From assembly GCA_015680685.1 (NCBI GenBank), contig MNCI01002657.1, forward strand, positions 101,858 to 165,857: 64,000 nt of DNA, read 5' to 3'. Below are positions 10,485 to 22,262 of this stretch, piece by piece. The position numbers were made by a program, and so were the translations under genes. The stretch is from Gnetum montanum (taxonomy: Eukaryota > Streptophyta > Gnetopsida > Gnetales > Gnetaceae). The stretch's first letter is position 1. Each line of letters starts with the position of its first letter. Below the pieces are notes generated by a model that was not told where the DNA came from, did not search any database, and saw nothing but the letters and a program-made list of their open reading frames with translations.

Positions 10485-10985
10485 CTAATCAGTAGCATTT
10501 TGCAAAATAGCAAATGGTTTAGAAACTAAATCATCATTTCTGTAAGACTGTGCTTCTTCTTCCAGATGGTCTTGTTCCATGAATTGGAGTAATTCTTCAA
10601 ATTTTTTTGGTGTGAGATTCATCAACTCTTTTTCTTTGATATCTTCTTCTCTAGATCTAGCCATGAACATCAAAGGATGATGTTCATTATTTTCATCTTC
10701 ATCTTCAAACTCCTCACTTTCAGTTTCTTCTTCATCTTCATCATTTGACGGAAACTTGATTTGATAGACTTGCTCTTGTTCTTCTTCTAGATCATCTACA
10801 TATTCCTAGTCTTGCTCATATTCTTCAAAGAAAGCTTTGATCTTATGATCTACTTTCCTTTTAGGACATTCATAAGAGTAATGTCCCATCTCCTTACAAT
10901 TATAACAATAGACTACTTTCTTTGTGACTAGACCTCTACAACATTTTACAAACATTCTTCTTCTTCTTGGGAAGGAAGGCATTTT
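10485..10985 (-). pseudogene. CCHC zinc knuckle and acidic tail of coat protein, U2
   Basis: At 10866-10907 the minus strand encodes an intact C-x2-C-x4-H-x4-C knuckle preceded by basic residues, the nucleic-acid-binding motif typical of pararetroviral capsid proteins. It is followed by a long Glu/Asp-rich stretch (about 10485-10830). The acidic part contains the EELLQFMEQDHLEEE phrase shared with U3. Confidence 0.65.
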
Positions 10986-11174
10986 TCATGGTCTCCACTG
11001 TTGAGATGGTTTAGCTAAGGAAAACCTTCTAAACCTTTTGTATCTTGGCAGTCCGCATCGATGACTTCGATGAGGAAATCTTAGGACTAGCCCAAACACA
11101 TCCACTCCATTTGGGTAGGAACAAGCTTTAGTAGATGGCATCAACTTTGTCAAAGAAATTTGGTAGCATGCTTG

Positions 11175-11849
11175 TTATAGCTCTTGTCGTGCCATGTGGA
11201 TGATGTCGGTGAAATACGGTGTTGATAGATCGATTTGTTTGTCTATTGACTTGTATAGCACCATATGCCCTAATTTTTCCAAGAGTTCTCCTAAGTATAA
11301 GTAAGCAATCATAGGATCCCTATGATGTGCTAACCTATACACTTCTTTAGGATACTCAGCACTAAATTGCTCAACGAAAGCCAAATTGTGCAATTTCCTT
11401 TGAGATAGCATTAACTTATGTTTTAACCTTAAATTAATAGATAAATCAACTATAAATTCTATAACTAAAGCCACAAAAGATCCTTGCAGACATCCTTGTA
11501 AAAGTTGCTCTTGTTGGTCTAGTGTAGAACTTTCCCACCAATGATGGATTTTGCCTACAAACCTTGTTAATCCTCCGATGATTATTGTTCTTTCATCAAC
11601 AATCAAAATATTCATTGCAACTCCCAAATAATCAATCCATAATCTAAGGGCATGCAAGACTTCTTTTTGGGGTAAGTAATCTATGTCAATTACTGGTACC
11701 ATTGCTACTGGACATTGTTGAAATGCAGTGAAGGTAGGTGGTTGTTGATGTTGATTCCAAGGCAATCTTGGTACTATTCTTCTAGTAATCATGAGTTTGG
11801 TTTGAAAACCAAAGTCATTGAGCATGTCATGCATTTGATGTAGCCTCAA
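11175..11849 (-). pseudogene. Coat-protein-like region, U2 (best-preserved copy)
   Basis: This is an uninterrupted 224-codon open frame, the longest in the virus cluster. It shows a conserved Trp-containing phrase (HALRLWID), a GKIHHWW phrase and the KLHNLAF phrase. It lies upstream of the CCHC knuckle at 10866-10907, but stops separate the two. Similar copies are U1 (4985-5690) and U3 (15600-16451). The capsid role is inferred from the neighbouring zinc knuckle and gene order. Confidence 0.6.
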
Positions 11850-12720
11850 TCCTTTATTCTATCCTTCTCATTGTTCTATATCAGATGGAGGTGGAGCTGA
11901 AGCATGAGCTGTTGTCATTGTGGATGGCTATTGTGATTACTTCAACTTTTTCTCAGCATTCAACTTTTGAATTTTGCTTAGTAGGTCTTTAGTTTGTTGA
12001 TTATGATGATGGAAAATGTCCAATTGCTTTTCTTTCTACTCTTTTAGCAGCTTCTTGATCTTGGAATATTTCTTGAATATCTACTAGTCTTATTTCTAAT
12101 TCACCTATCAGTCATTTTATATTGACTATAGAACCTTCCATCAAATTCCAATTTGAAGAACAATAAGTGGTCCAATTGACCAAATAATTTAATTGGCAAA
12201 TCTCATCATTTTGACTTTGGGATGAATATTTAGAATGCTTCAACAAATAACTACAATCAGCATGTGTCTCAAGTAGCTCAGCATCTTCATTCGTCATTGT
12301 CATGTATGAACTTCAAGGTGGCCATTTGCCTCCACACACCAATCTTCTTCCATGGACACTTTTATGAGACTGCAAAATGAACTGATGACCTTTGGCATCA
12401 TAGTTGGGTGAAGAGGGCTTTTCTAAACTTGAAGACACTGAATTTGAACCATGTTTTACTGGTGGTAGGGTCAGTGGCAATGCTTATAGGGAGATGACTG
12501 CAGATCTTGCAAACTACTACATCAAGTACATACTCCAGCGATGATGGTGCTTCAGAATCATCTGAAATTCTTGATCCTTCAAGTATGGCTGCATCCTTGG
12601 AAAACCTTGTACATAGCCTTCTACGTTGATCCTCCTTCCACATGCTGTGAGATGCTTACTTCCAACAAGAAATTTGACTTCCCACTTTAATTTGTGGTTC
12701 ATCAAAATCATGTTAGTAAG
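11850..12720 (-). pseudogene. Linker between movement- and coat-protein regions, U2
   Basis: Short open pieces (12112-12303 and 12398-12711) match 5691-6644 of U1. The first contains acidic and Ser/Asn-rich sequence. No domain is recognised, and the frame changes several times. Confidence 0.4.
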
Positions 12721-12732
12721 CTGAAACGTTCC

Positions 12733-13346
12733 TCAAGCTCCAATAGTAGCATACACAGAACTTGAAAGTAATTGAACACCATGGGTTTCCAAACAAAGAA
12801 ATAGAGTAGAGGAAATATATTCATCACTTAAGGCCAATTGAAAGTTTGGCTGAACAAAGCATAAAGCATCTACATTTAGGTTACCCTTGAACTGACAGAT
12901 TTTATCCAAATCCCAAACTATATCTAGATCATCATGTAAACTAGCATCATCAATGATTCTACTATCTAACATGGTAACCATAAACTCAGCTCCTATGTCG
13001 TAATTAAACTTTGAACTCACAATGATATCTATTTGACCCAAATGAACATAGTGAAAATCCTTATTCTTCCACTCAAAAAATTCTTCTTCCGTAAAAAAGA
13101 GTAGCAAAATAGGATGAATACCATGACCCTTCATATCTAAAAGGGCTTCATACTACTTAATACTTGTAGACATATGTGCAAAGAAAATATTACTGAAATC
13201 ATAAATAGCTTGCTTTGTAACATCATGAAAATTAATTTTTCCATCACTATTGACAAACAACATTTTTTGTAGTAAAACTTCATAGAGAGGAAGAATAGCC
13301 TTCTAATCTTTAGACATTTCTTCAAAATCATTTTCAGGAATTTCAA
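12733..13346 (-). pseudogene. 30K-type movement-protein-like region, U2
   Basis: Two minus-strand frames (13137-13346 and 12733-13134) carry the same motif order as U1: HLGQIDI, LDSR, VQPNF and a THG phrase. A frame change near 13135 breaks the protein. Gene order (movement region, then coat-protein region, then protease/RT) agrees with single-polyprotein caulimovirids. Confidence 0.55.
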
Positions 13347-14059
13347 TGGACTTACCTCGCATCATAAAAGCATAATGTGTTTCTAGATCATAATCTTCTA
13401 TGTCAATCAAATCTTGTTCTTCTCCATCAGCCACTATATGTTGAAGGTAAAAAATTCTTCGATGGAATTCACGTTCTTCTTCAGCATTAAGTGTCATAGT
13501 AGCTAACTCATCAGCTACTTTTGCTAAGTATTCTTCAAAGGGGACCTTTTCAGTAGCTTCAATTTGATGAATCAATTCGTCATCTTCAGCTTGGAACAGA
13601 TTGGGTGATTCAGGCCTAATCAAATCCTCCAGCAGATGTGGCCTTTCTTCTTGTTGCCAATCATTAAAAAATTCAGAAGGATAGATGAAAAGTTCACCTT
13701 TCTTGGAATAAACAGACACTTGTACAACATCGTCTTCATCTCCATTCTTCATCTGAGGGACTACTTGATCATCATTCGATCTAGTTTCTTCAAGGGGCTT
13801 GTGAACAAAGATCAAACCTTCCATATTCGATGATTCGTCCATCTAAGCTAAATTTTCTTCATGAAACTCCCTTATTACTTTTCCTTCTTTTATTTTTTCT
13901 TCTACCAATTTTTGTGAATTTTTCTCAAACAATCTAACAGAATATTCATGCAATTTTAACAACTCATCTTGCAAAGGAATAGGAACTGTATCTACAATAT
14001 TATGCAAATTGGATGGAACAGACGGACTTCTTTTAGGCATCAAATTTTCACTAGGATCA
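13303..14059 (-). pseudogene. N-terminal acidic polyprotein part, U2
   Basis: The 179-codon frame at 13303-13842 and the lower part of the frame at 13843-14151 match the U1 and U4 N-terminal regions. Similarity to U4 stops at about 14059, before the primer site is reached, so U2 has lost its own 5' end. Confidence 0.5.
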
Positions 14060-14720
14060 AATAATTTTGGAGGCCAAAAGACTTCCCCCCCATGGCATTT
14101 AAAAACCCAACATGACCATTCAGAGTACACTTTCCACATGGTAAACCCCATTTCTTTAGACCAATGAAATACCTAAAAAAAACTATAGAAATCCATAGTT
14201 GCTCATTAAAAAACATTAAAATGATGGGAAAAAATAGGAGAGAAATAGGTAATATGACTTTATTATTATATATACATAGATAGATATTTAACATCTATGA
14301 TTGTGATGCTCAATATATTATGCATCTAAGGTTTGTAAGCTCACATGGTCAACATTGCGTAGGAAAATATTTTGTACAAATGTGTGGGCATGCATTACAA
14401 GTGGCCAACTTGGGCAATGGGGTAGGGTAGCCCAACTCTTCAATGCCATGCCATGCATGGCCCACGACCACTACCTCCATCATCATCATCATCATCATCA
14501 AGGACATGCCCACCACCTCAAGGGGTGGGCAAGTGGGCTGGGCTATTTTTTCAATAAAATAAAAATACAAGGAAATAGAATTTATGGCCACTAAAGCAAA
14601 GGTATGCACCTCCTCAAAAAATATAATAATACTAATAATAATAATAAAAAAAGTCATCGTCAGTGGTGGTGGTGTTAGCATGAAAGAAAGTCAGCGCTAC
14701 TGCAGGGGCCATATGGCAGA
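14060..14720. other. Non-viral spacer with CAT microsatellite
   Basis: This sequence interrupts the virus cluster between U2 and the inverted U3. It contains a run of seven CAT triplets (about 14478-14500), an AAT-rich stretch near 14625-14645 and a GGGTGGGCAAGTGGGCTGGG phrase. No gene was recognised, and the open frames here are by-products of the simple repeats. Confidence 0.5.
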
Positions 14721-14762
14721 AGAATAAAAAGAAATAAATATCAGTAATGGCAATAGCTACAC

Positions 14763-14848
14763 CATCAAACAACCTCAATGAAGAACAATAGCATCAGGTG
14801 AAACNTCATCAAACAACCTCAATGAAGAACAATAGCATCAGGTGAAAC
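14763..14848. repeat. Duplicated 42-bp flank around a single N
   Basis: The 42 bp before the N at 14805 is repeated immediately after it. U2 has the corresponding sequence once (about 10260-10310, minus strand). An unmerged contig overlap is the simplest explanation. Confidence 0.7.
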
Positions 14849-14857
14849 AAATGTTGT

Positions 14858-15223
14858 CTTCAATCAATGTAGTCTTGATTCCTATCAATATTTCCACAAA
14901 TGGAGTTGATAAGTGGAAGAAGTATATAGCTTTCATCGACACTGGCGCGACACTCAATTTTGCACACACACAAGGATGTTCTAACCACATGGGTGCAATC
15001 GAAACTACTTAGAATAGATACCATGAATGGCATTAGGTATCTAACTCATTTTGTATTTGGGGTCCAAATTCAATTGAACAATTCCATTATAAGGACAACC
15101 AACTTCATGCAAATCAGTAACAGTGGCTTTAACGTTGGCATAAGGTCTCATTTCATGGACTCTATTTCTCCCTACATCATTAGAACAAATATGATTATCT
15201 ATTCTCTAGGTGAAGAAGGCTAG
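14858..15223 (+). pseudogene. Retropepsin-type protease fragment, U3
   Basis: On the plus strand the motif FIDTGATLNF (catalytic Asp codon 14938-14940) marks a retroviral-type aspartic protease, which processes the viral polyprotein. A frame change near 14960 moves the continuation into the 14960-15223 frame. The protease is followed by about 160 bp of unclear sequence and then, unexpectedly, by the coat-protein region, so U3 itself is rearranged. Confidence 0.6.
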
Positions 15224-15379
15224 AAAACCAGAATTTCAGTTGAAAGGATTCCACCTACCCTGCACCAAAGGCAACATAACTAGGTTAGAATAATGGTTTC
15301 TAATCCCTCTTTGAATGATATCCTTACTCAATATCATCTTGAAGATATAGCTAGAAATAAATATCAGCAAAGGCAGAAG

Positions 15380-16451
15380 ATAACGAAAGCTATAGGAGGA
15401 TAATTAGTTGAAGTTTCCAAAGCCATCGAACGTTGTCCATCATCATAATCAACAAACTAAAGACCTACTGAGCAAAACTCAAAAGCTAAAAGCTGAGAAA
15501 AAGTTGAAGCAACCACAACAACCATCCTCAATGATAGTAACTCGTGCTTTAACTTCACCTCCACCTAATACAAAACAATGAGAAGGAAAAAATGAAGGAT
15601 CAAGGCTACATCAAATGCATGACATTCTTGATGACCTTGGTTGTCAGACTAGACTCATGATGGCTAGAAGAATAGTATCAAGACCACCTTGGAATCAACA
15701 TCAACAACTGCCTACCTTCACTGCATATCAACAATGGCCGATAGCAACGATACTAGTAATTGACATAGATTACTTACCCCCAAAAGAATTCTTGCATGCC
15801 CTTAGATTGTGGATTGATTAGTTGGGAGTTGCAATGAATATTCTAAATCTTGATGAAAGAACAACAATCATCGAAGGATTAACAAGGTCTATAGGAAAAA
15901 TCTGTCATTGGTACGAAATTTCTATACTGGACCAACAAGAAAAACATTTACAACAAGGTTTGCAAGGAATTTTTGTGGCTTTAGTTACAAAATTTACAAT
16001 TGATTTATCTATCAATTTAAGGTTAAAAGATAAGTTAATGCTATCTCAAAGGAAATTGCACAATTTGGCTTTCTTTGAGCAATTTAGTACTGAGTATGCT
16101 AAAGAAGTGTATAGGTTAGCACTTCATAGGGATCCTATGATTGCTTACTTATACTTAGGAGAACTCCTAGCAAAAGTAGGGCATATGGTGCTATACAAGT
16201 CGATAGATAAACAAATTGATCTATTGAAAATGTATTTCACTGACATCAGCCACATGGCATGGCAAGAGCTACAACAAGCGTGCTACCAATTTTCTTTAAC
16301 AAAGTTGATGCCATCTACTGAATCTTATTCCTACCTAGATGAAGTGGATGTGTTCGGGCTAGCCCCGACACCACCTCATCGAAGTCATCAATGTAGACCG
16401 CCAAGATACAAAAGGTTTAGAAGGTTTTCCTTAGCTAAACCATCTCAATAG
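15380..16451 (+). pseudogene. Coat-protein-like region, U3
   Basis: The plus strand carries the same protein as U2 in two frame-matched pieces, 15615-15821 and 15822-16451, separated only by a TAG at 15819-15821. Upstream, 15380-15600 encodes the Lys/Gln-rich linker with stops. It contains the same HALRLWID and KLHNLAF phrases. Inverted relative to U1, U2 and U4. Confidence 0.6.
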
Positions 16452-16945
16452 TGGAGACCAAGAAAAATAACTTTGTTCCCAAGAAGAAGAAGAATGTTTG
16501 TAAAATGTCATAGAGGTCTATTCACAAAGAAAGTAGTCTATTGTTATAATTGTAAGGAGATGGGACATTACTCTTATGAATTTCCTAAAAATAAAGCACA
16601 GCCTAAGATCAAAGCTTTCTTTCAATAATATGAATAAGATTGGGAATATGTAGATGATACAAAAGAAGAGCAAGAGTAAGTCTATCAAATCAAGTTATTG
16701 TCAGATGATGAAGATGAAGAAGAAACCAAAAGTCAAGAGTCTGAAGATGAAGATGAAATAATGAACATCATCATTGGATGTTCATGGCTAGATCTAAAGA
16801 AGAAGATATCAAAGAAAAAGAGTTGATGAATCTAACACTAGAAGAATTTGAAGAATTACTCCAATTCATGGAACAAGACCATCTAGAAGAAGAAGTAGAC
16901 TCTTACAGTAATGACGATTTAGTTGCTAACCCATTTTCTGTAGCC
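16452..16945 (+). pseudogene. Defective zinc knuckle and acidic tail, U3
   Basis: The knuckle at 16542-16583 matches that of U2 except that the last Cys codon is TTT (Phe) at 16581-16583, so zinc binding would be lost. A Glu-rich tail follows (open at 16778-16940). The unit ends at about 16945, where the opposite-strand U4 begins. Confidence 0.6.
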
Positions 16946-16955
16946 TTTCTTCCAA

Positions 16956-17565
16956 TCAAATCTTCCAATGGATGTGGCCTTTCTTCTTGTTGCCAATCAT
17001 TAAAATATTCAAAAGGATAGATGAAAAGTTCACCTTGCTTGGCATAAGTAGGCACTTGTACAACATCGTCTTCATCTGAGGGACTACTTGATCATCATTT
17101 GATTCAGTTTCTTCAAGGGGCTCATGAACAAAGATCAAACCTCCCATATTCAATGATTCATCCATCTGAGCTAAATTTTCTTCATGAAACTCCATGATTT
17201 CTTTTCCTTTTTGTATTTTTCCTTCTACCAATTTTTGTAAATTTTTCTCAAACAAACTAACAGAATCTTCATGAAATTTTAACAACTCATCTTGCAAAGG
17301 AATAGGAACCGTATCTACAATATTATGCAAATCAAATGGAATAGACGAACTTCTTTTAGGCATCAAATTTTCACTAGGATCATAACTTGTAAGAGTAGGA
17401 ATAGAAGAATAACCATGGTCCATTATCCAATAAAAATTGGAAATTACTTCTTCTCATTCTACAATGGTCTTACCAACTAGCGCCCAAAGCATGTCACCGT
17501 ACTTCTTTCTTACTACAGGGGCATGATCATTATCAATGCATTGATAGTCATAAATCACTTTTGCC
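16956..17565 (-). pseudogene. N-terminal acidic polyprotein part, U4
   Basis: The minus frame 16956-17423 matches the U1 and U2 N-terminal regions, with a change of frame near 17070. The upstream part runs to an ATG next to the primer site at 17569 but is broken by a TGA near 17455. Confidence 0.5.
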
Positions 17566-17568
17566 ATG

Positions 17569-17580
17569 TCTCTGATACCA
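17569..17580 (-). promoter_or_regulatory. Primer-binding site for initiator tRNA-Met, U4
   Basis: The minus strand reads TGGTATCAGAGA, an 11 of 12 match to the usual tRNA-Met complement. As in U1, a start codon follows at once. Confidence 0.7.
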
Positions 17581-18045
17581 TTTGAGGGGTTTTTCATGAT
17601 AGCAACGATAGTCTTTAGCCTTCAACCACATTTGCAGCACATTTCCTATTGATCTTGCATCAATTCTTGAATAAGGACCTCATGAAATTCTTTTGGAGCT
17701 GGAACATGTTCTTTTTCTTCAAAGTATTGTTGCACCTTAGTGAAAAAGGCCATGAAAAAATAGGAAAAAGACAATGAATATGGTGCAGAAATCTAACACT
17801 ACATTGCTTTACTAACTCACTCACCGCTGGTTGCAATACAGTTGAAATCGCTTTGATTCACCTAACGACTAGCGATACAAGCAAAAATTTATCTACCAAA
17901 GTAGAATTTCTTCTAAACAAGATAGTATTTTATTGCTAAAAAACACTCAAAGCTTCTTCAAAGGATAGGTTTACAAAGCACACAAGGTAAGAGCAAGTAG
18001 AGTGCTTGTCCTAGACCAGATTTTCACACAACACTTAAAGATTAT
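17581..18045 (-). promoter_or_regulatory. Pararetroviral leader, U4 (truncated)
   Basis: The stretch matches 8170-8655 of U1 and ends at a breakpoint near 18045, before the TATA-like position of U1. No gene was seen. Confidence 0.5.
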
Positions 18046-19730
18046 ATCTATTAGTAGATCTTAAGAGAAGAAGAGTGTCTTAATTGTTGGATCCCTTTGT
18101 GTTGCTCATCTTGCGCATTTACCTTAAGAACTTTGAGAGTGAAAAAGGATTATTATAGGTTTTGGTCTAGATCCTTGATTAGATTATACTTCCAACATTT
18201 GTACTCTAATTTTTGTAATGAACAAAGAAGTGTTCTTTCTTCTTCATGCTTGGTTCTCTTTTGATTTCATCAAATTTGAATTCTAAGAAAAATTCGGTAC
18301 TTGTGCTTAGGGTCTATACCATGATCCTTAACCATATTTCCCACATTTCATTTAAATTCATAGGGAGTCTTTATCATTTTCAAAGACTAAACACTTCCAA
18401 GAGTCATAACATGCAAACCAAGAGCCTAATTTCTATTATTTAAAAACCTTTGAGCTCTAAAAGTTAAACTCTTTGTCATGGGCAATACCATTACATAATT
18501 TACAAATTTTGGAAACATCCTATTTTTGGATACCTTAAGATAATAATAAAAATAAATCTAATTATTTAACAATTTCAATTTAGCGCTTAGAGATGATTTT
18601 CTTGACTTTGATATTTGTAATTAATTTTAGTGCTTAAAATTCTATTATTCAATTTTTGCAATCACTTTTATGTTACTAAAGCTATATTTTTTGATATCTA
18701 CTCAAACCCAAAGAATTAAAAAAGGGTAAAACCCATTCTAGAATGTTTTGAAAAATAATAATTCATCTTTTGGTAACTGAAAATGGTACTAAAATGAGTT
18801 TTCAAAGTTGGAGGGCCTTCACAACTACACAAAAATGACCAAGTGAACACAGCATAGGACATGGACATGGAAAAGATCAACTACATCAATCTGACACTAC
18901 AAGGGAAAGGAAAGCAAGAAGTACAGTTTGCATCTATACAATAACCCATGTTGTACATGCAAAAATCTGCACAAGATGAAGTAGTACCTCCTACTTTCGA
19001 TGTAGGCAAGCACATTGCAGTATCTAATGAGTGTGTAAAAGCCATCAACAAGAGATCTATAATGGCTAGTATTATAACATTTCAATATTTAGAATCTAAT
19101 ATCGTAGATTTATTATTTTGTATGCTAAGATACATTATTTTAAGGGTACATGTTGACATAATATAATTATATTATGTTGTATCCTGCTCATGAATTTTGC
19201 TGGTGTATTTAATATCTTTCTTTTATGTTTGTTAAATTAGAAATTGAGACCCTTTGGATTTAGTATTTTATTATGAAAAATGCAAACTAGAAATTATTAT
19301 TACATCCAGGAAATTGCAAAGGATTTATGGGATAGTTACAAAGCCTTAACACATTTTTAAATAAAGTTAAAACATCATTGATATAATTCCCCAAGTAGAT
19401 ATGGCATGTTACAATTAATATTATGATTCATTTGAATATAAGTCAAATATGGGCAAAATAAAAGGATATGTTCTTCATCCACTATACTTTTTTTTGCATC
19501 TTGAGGTTTGAATCCTTTACTCTTTATGTATATATGCTTCTAATACATTGGTATTTTATTATTTATGTCTTTTATTCTTTTTCTTTGGGTTTATTTATAA
19601 TCTTACTAATTCTTTTTGCTCATAACTAGGATATGATAGAAAAATGATGATGGTTCATTTTTGATATTTTATTAATGTTTATATTTTATTTTATTCTAAG
19701 GTCTTTAGAATAAAGTAAGAAGATGGTTAT
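18046..19730. other. Intergenic, no gene recognised
   Basis: The sequence is AT-rich with only short open frames. The 72-codon plus frame at 18948-19166 does not resemble any family I know. No repeats of note were seen. Confidence 0.4.
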
Positions 19731-20300
19731 TGTGACATCCCATCCTTGGATGTCATGGCAAACATCAAATATACATTATATTAGACATTATGCATAAGAA
19801 TAAAATATACCAAATGTCAAATATATGTAACATTCAACAACATTATTCGTAAAGGAAATAATAGAGAAAGTATAGGAAAAGAAAGAAAATAATGCTTTAT
19901 TAATATGAAATAGTGTATTTGGATCATGCTATAAGAGTATTCCTTGGGATTCTCTTCCTTCAGCATCTATCCTCTTAGAGGTAATCCAACACTACCATCA
20001 TGGTTAGGCCTACAACCTACCCAAAAGGGATGGCAAAGCCTCTTCCCATCTTGCTTCACCCAGCTCTTGTAACTTTCCTATACCAACTCCATCACTTCAT
20101 ACTAGCACAACCTCAAAGCCCATGTATAAATGCCTTAGGTCAAATCCTCAAATCTTACCTCAAGAGACACATTCATTATTACAATGCATCCTTTCAAGTC
20201 TCAATTACAACTACCCTTTTAGGTCTTGTTACAATAACAATAATCACTTGTTATGAAGAGGCACCATCTTCATTATGTAGTAGCATCATTTGGAAATGGG
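19731..20300 (-). repeat. Partial LTR-like block of element X
   Basis: It begins TGTGACATCC and follows the LTR-like blocks at 3661 and 51821 for about 570 bp in the same orientation, then diverges. It is either an old, partly replaced LTR or a related subfamily. It could be the missing 3' LTR of copy B, now separated by the Tat/Ogre insertion. Confidence 0.5.
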
Positions 20301-20549
20301 ACATGACAATCTATCCTTCGTATGTTTTTTTCATCCTTGAGTTGACCTTTGCTATCTCTTTTCTACTCCAATGCTTCTATTATAATCTTATGCTCCAATA
20401 ATTTTATTTCTTCTTTGATCTGAAAGTTGTTTCTTACTTATTCTACAAACAAGACACATGTAAGAAAAATATATGAAAAATTAAATATTACTTTCTTAAT
20501 ATTTACCTAATTTTCTTAAGATAATGACAAGAGGTGAATTAAAGATCTA
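20301..20549. other. AT-rich flank, no gene seen
   Basis: Short non-coding stretch between the partial element-X LTR and the Tat/Ogre element. Confidence 0.4.
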
Positions 20550-20554
20550 CCAGC
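20550..20554. repeat. Probable target-site duplication, left (ccagc)
   Basis: The five bases before the LTR differ by one transition from ctagc at 40253-40257, just after the other LTR. A 5-bp duplication is usual for Ty3/gypsy integration. Confidence 0.45.
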
Positions 20555-22246
20555 TGTACTGACCGAAATTGTCGGTGTAAGGCTGGAAGGGAAAAACAAA
20601 CACCAAAAGATCATCGGATAGGTACAGCTGACCCTGCCTTCGCATGAGGGCAAGCTGGAAAAGAAAATGAAGGCAGAGTGCCTTGGATGGTCTACACACA
20701 AATCAACTAAGGACTTCCCCAAACGTAAGCTATAGCTTGCACTGGGTTATCATAACTGATGCACGAAATGTAAACAATGATGCACAAAATGCAAACAGAG
20801 TGTGGACAGAACTGTATTGTAAACAAAGTGTAAACTAAATTTAAAATAGAATAAACAATATAATGGAAAGGGAAAATTAATTGTATTGTATTGCTTAGAA
20901 TGAATGTGCATCAATCAAAGCATAGCTACACATGTGGATGGCAAGTCAAGCGCTTAGCCTCGAGGTGATATGCTTGCAAGTGCTTGGATGTGAGGAGTCA
21001 GGTGCACCCGAGCATCCAAAAGTTGTTAGTCAGTATTTCCTAAGCTGTCAACCTTTAAAATTGCTGACTAACCCCATTTATGTGAATGGATGGGGTATTT
21101 ATAAGGTTTGGCTAGGTTCAAGTATGGAACTCATAAATGGATCAATGGCTGAGAAATGAGAGGAAAATGGATCATGTGACAGATGTTAGGTGAACAACTA
21201 CATGTCAATTGGACATGCATAGGTGGGCTATGTTCTTGACCAGATGCACTGTATCTTATAGCGTGTGTTGGCTTACGCAAGCTAGCTTACGCCCATGGAA
21301 GCAGATACAATTTGGAGTGTAAGAGCTTGACAAGCTCACATATGATGAAAATTTACAATGAAAATGATAATGTACAACAAGAGAGATTGACTCTGGCTCG
21401 CTTGAAACTTCTCAGTCCTGATTTGACTGCTGCAGGATGTCGATTTGAGTGGTTTTATGGCTTTTTGAGGCATATCTATTTCACCAAAGCTTCCAACAGG
21501 AGTTTATTTTGTCTTGGTGTATCCTCAGCGTGTGTTTGGTGTGCTTTTGACCAAGTGTGATCAGTACTCACGTTGCACTCATGATGCCAATGTGACCTCA
21601 ACGTGACCTCAGCATGAGTGAACTAAAAATGATGTATTTTACACCAAGTTTTGACCTTTGAATCTTGAGAGTAATATGCAGGTTAAAAATTGAGCTTGGA
21701 TATGCCTTGTTTTAAACCACTTATGGTAGCTCATGCTGGACTCATGCTGCCAGCGTCAGCTTAGCATGACATCAGCGTGAGCTACAAAAAATTGTAATTT
21801 TGGACCTAAAATCTGGAATTCTAGAGATTGGGACTTGAAGTTGTCAACAATGAACCCTGAGGGTGACTTGCACCTTGGAATTCAGATCATTTTAACTCAT
21901 TTCTTAGGCTCTCAAAGTTGCTCATGCTATACTCACACTGCCAGTGTGACCTCAGCATGACCATAGCATGAGTGAGAAAATTTATACAATTTGACCCAAA
22001 ATTTGAACTCCTAAATGCTGAAACTTGAAGTAGACAACAGTGACCCTTGAGGATGGCTTGCACTCTTAAATTGGAACATCTTTGACTTGATTTTGAAGTT
22101 GTTGGAGTTTCTCATGTTGAAGGCAAGCTAGCTTGACAAGCTAAGCATGAGTTACATGCCTTAGTCAAATATTTGCCTCCCAAAAGCTCAAAAGGGTCTG
22201 ATTTGTTCTCACTTCAAAGTATTAGGCTGAAATTAGTGGTGTTTCA
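20555..22246 (-). repeat. 3' LTR of the Tat/Ogre element
   Basis: It starts TGTACTGACC and ends GTGTTTCA on the plus strand and matches 38543-40252. Open frames inside it are incidental. It is rich in AGC[AG]TGAG phrases (21580-22150) and in AAGCTAGCTT palindromes. Confidence 0.75.
21094..21106 (-). promoter_or_regulatory. TATA box in the 3' LTR
   Basis: The minus strand reads CCTTATAAATACC, conserved at 39082-39094 in the other LTR. It would place transcription start roughly 500 bp before the primer site in the 5' LTR. Confidence 0.6.
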
Positions 22247-22262
22247 TTGGCCCCTCTTTGTT
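22247..22262 (-). promoter_or_regulatory. Polypurine tract of the Tat/Ogre element
   Basis: The minus strand reads CAACAAAGAGGGGCCA just before the 3' LTR. It is purine-rich and rightly placed for plus-strand DNA priming, and confirms the minus orientation. Confidence 0.6.

Larger units (their letters stand above)
4806..18045. mobile_element. Cluster of endogenous pararetrovirus (Caulimoviridae-like) copies
   Basis: Four partial units were seen: U1 (minus, about 4985-8820), U2 (minus, about 8821-14059, head to tail with U1), U3 (plus, about 14720-16940) and U4 (minus, about 16945-18045). Together they carry a 30K-like movement region, a coat-protein-like region, a CCHC knuckle, protease, RT and RNase H, plus tRNA-Met primer sites. 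No integrase and no LTRs are visible. That combination is characteristic of endogenous Caulimoviridae and not of Ty3/gypsy elements. All copies carry stops, frameshifts or deletions. The viral genus cannot be told from this alone. Confidence 0.75.

Noticed and set aside
14349-14681. Frames over the CAT repeat
   Set aside because: The His and Met runs come from a trinucleotide microsatellite; no conserved flanks.
18948-19166. 72-codon frame as a host gene exon
   Set aside because: No recognisable domain and no neighbouring exon.
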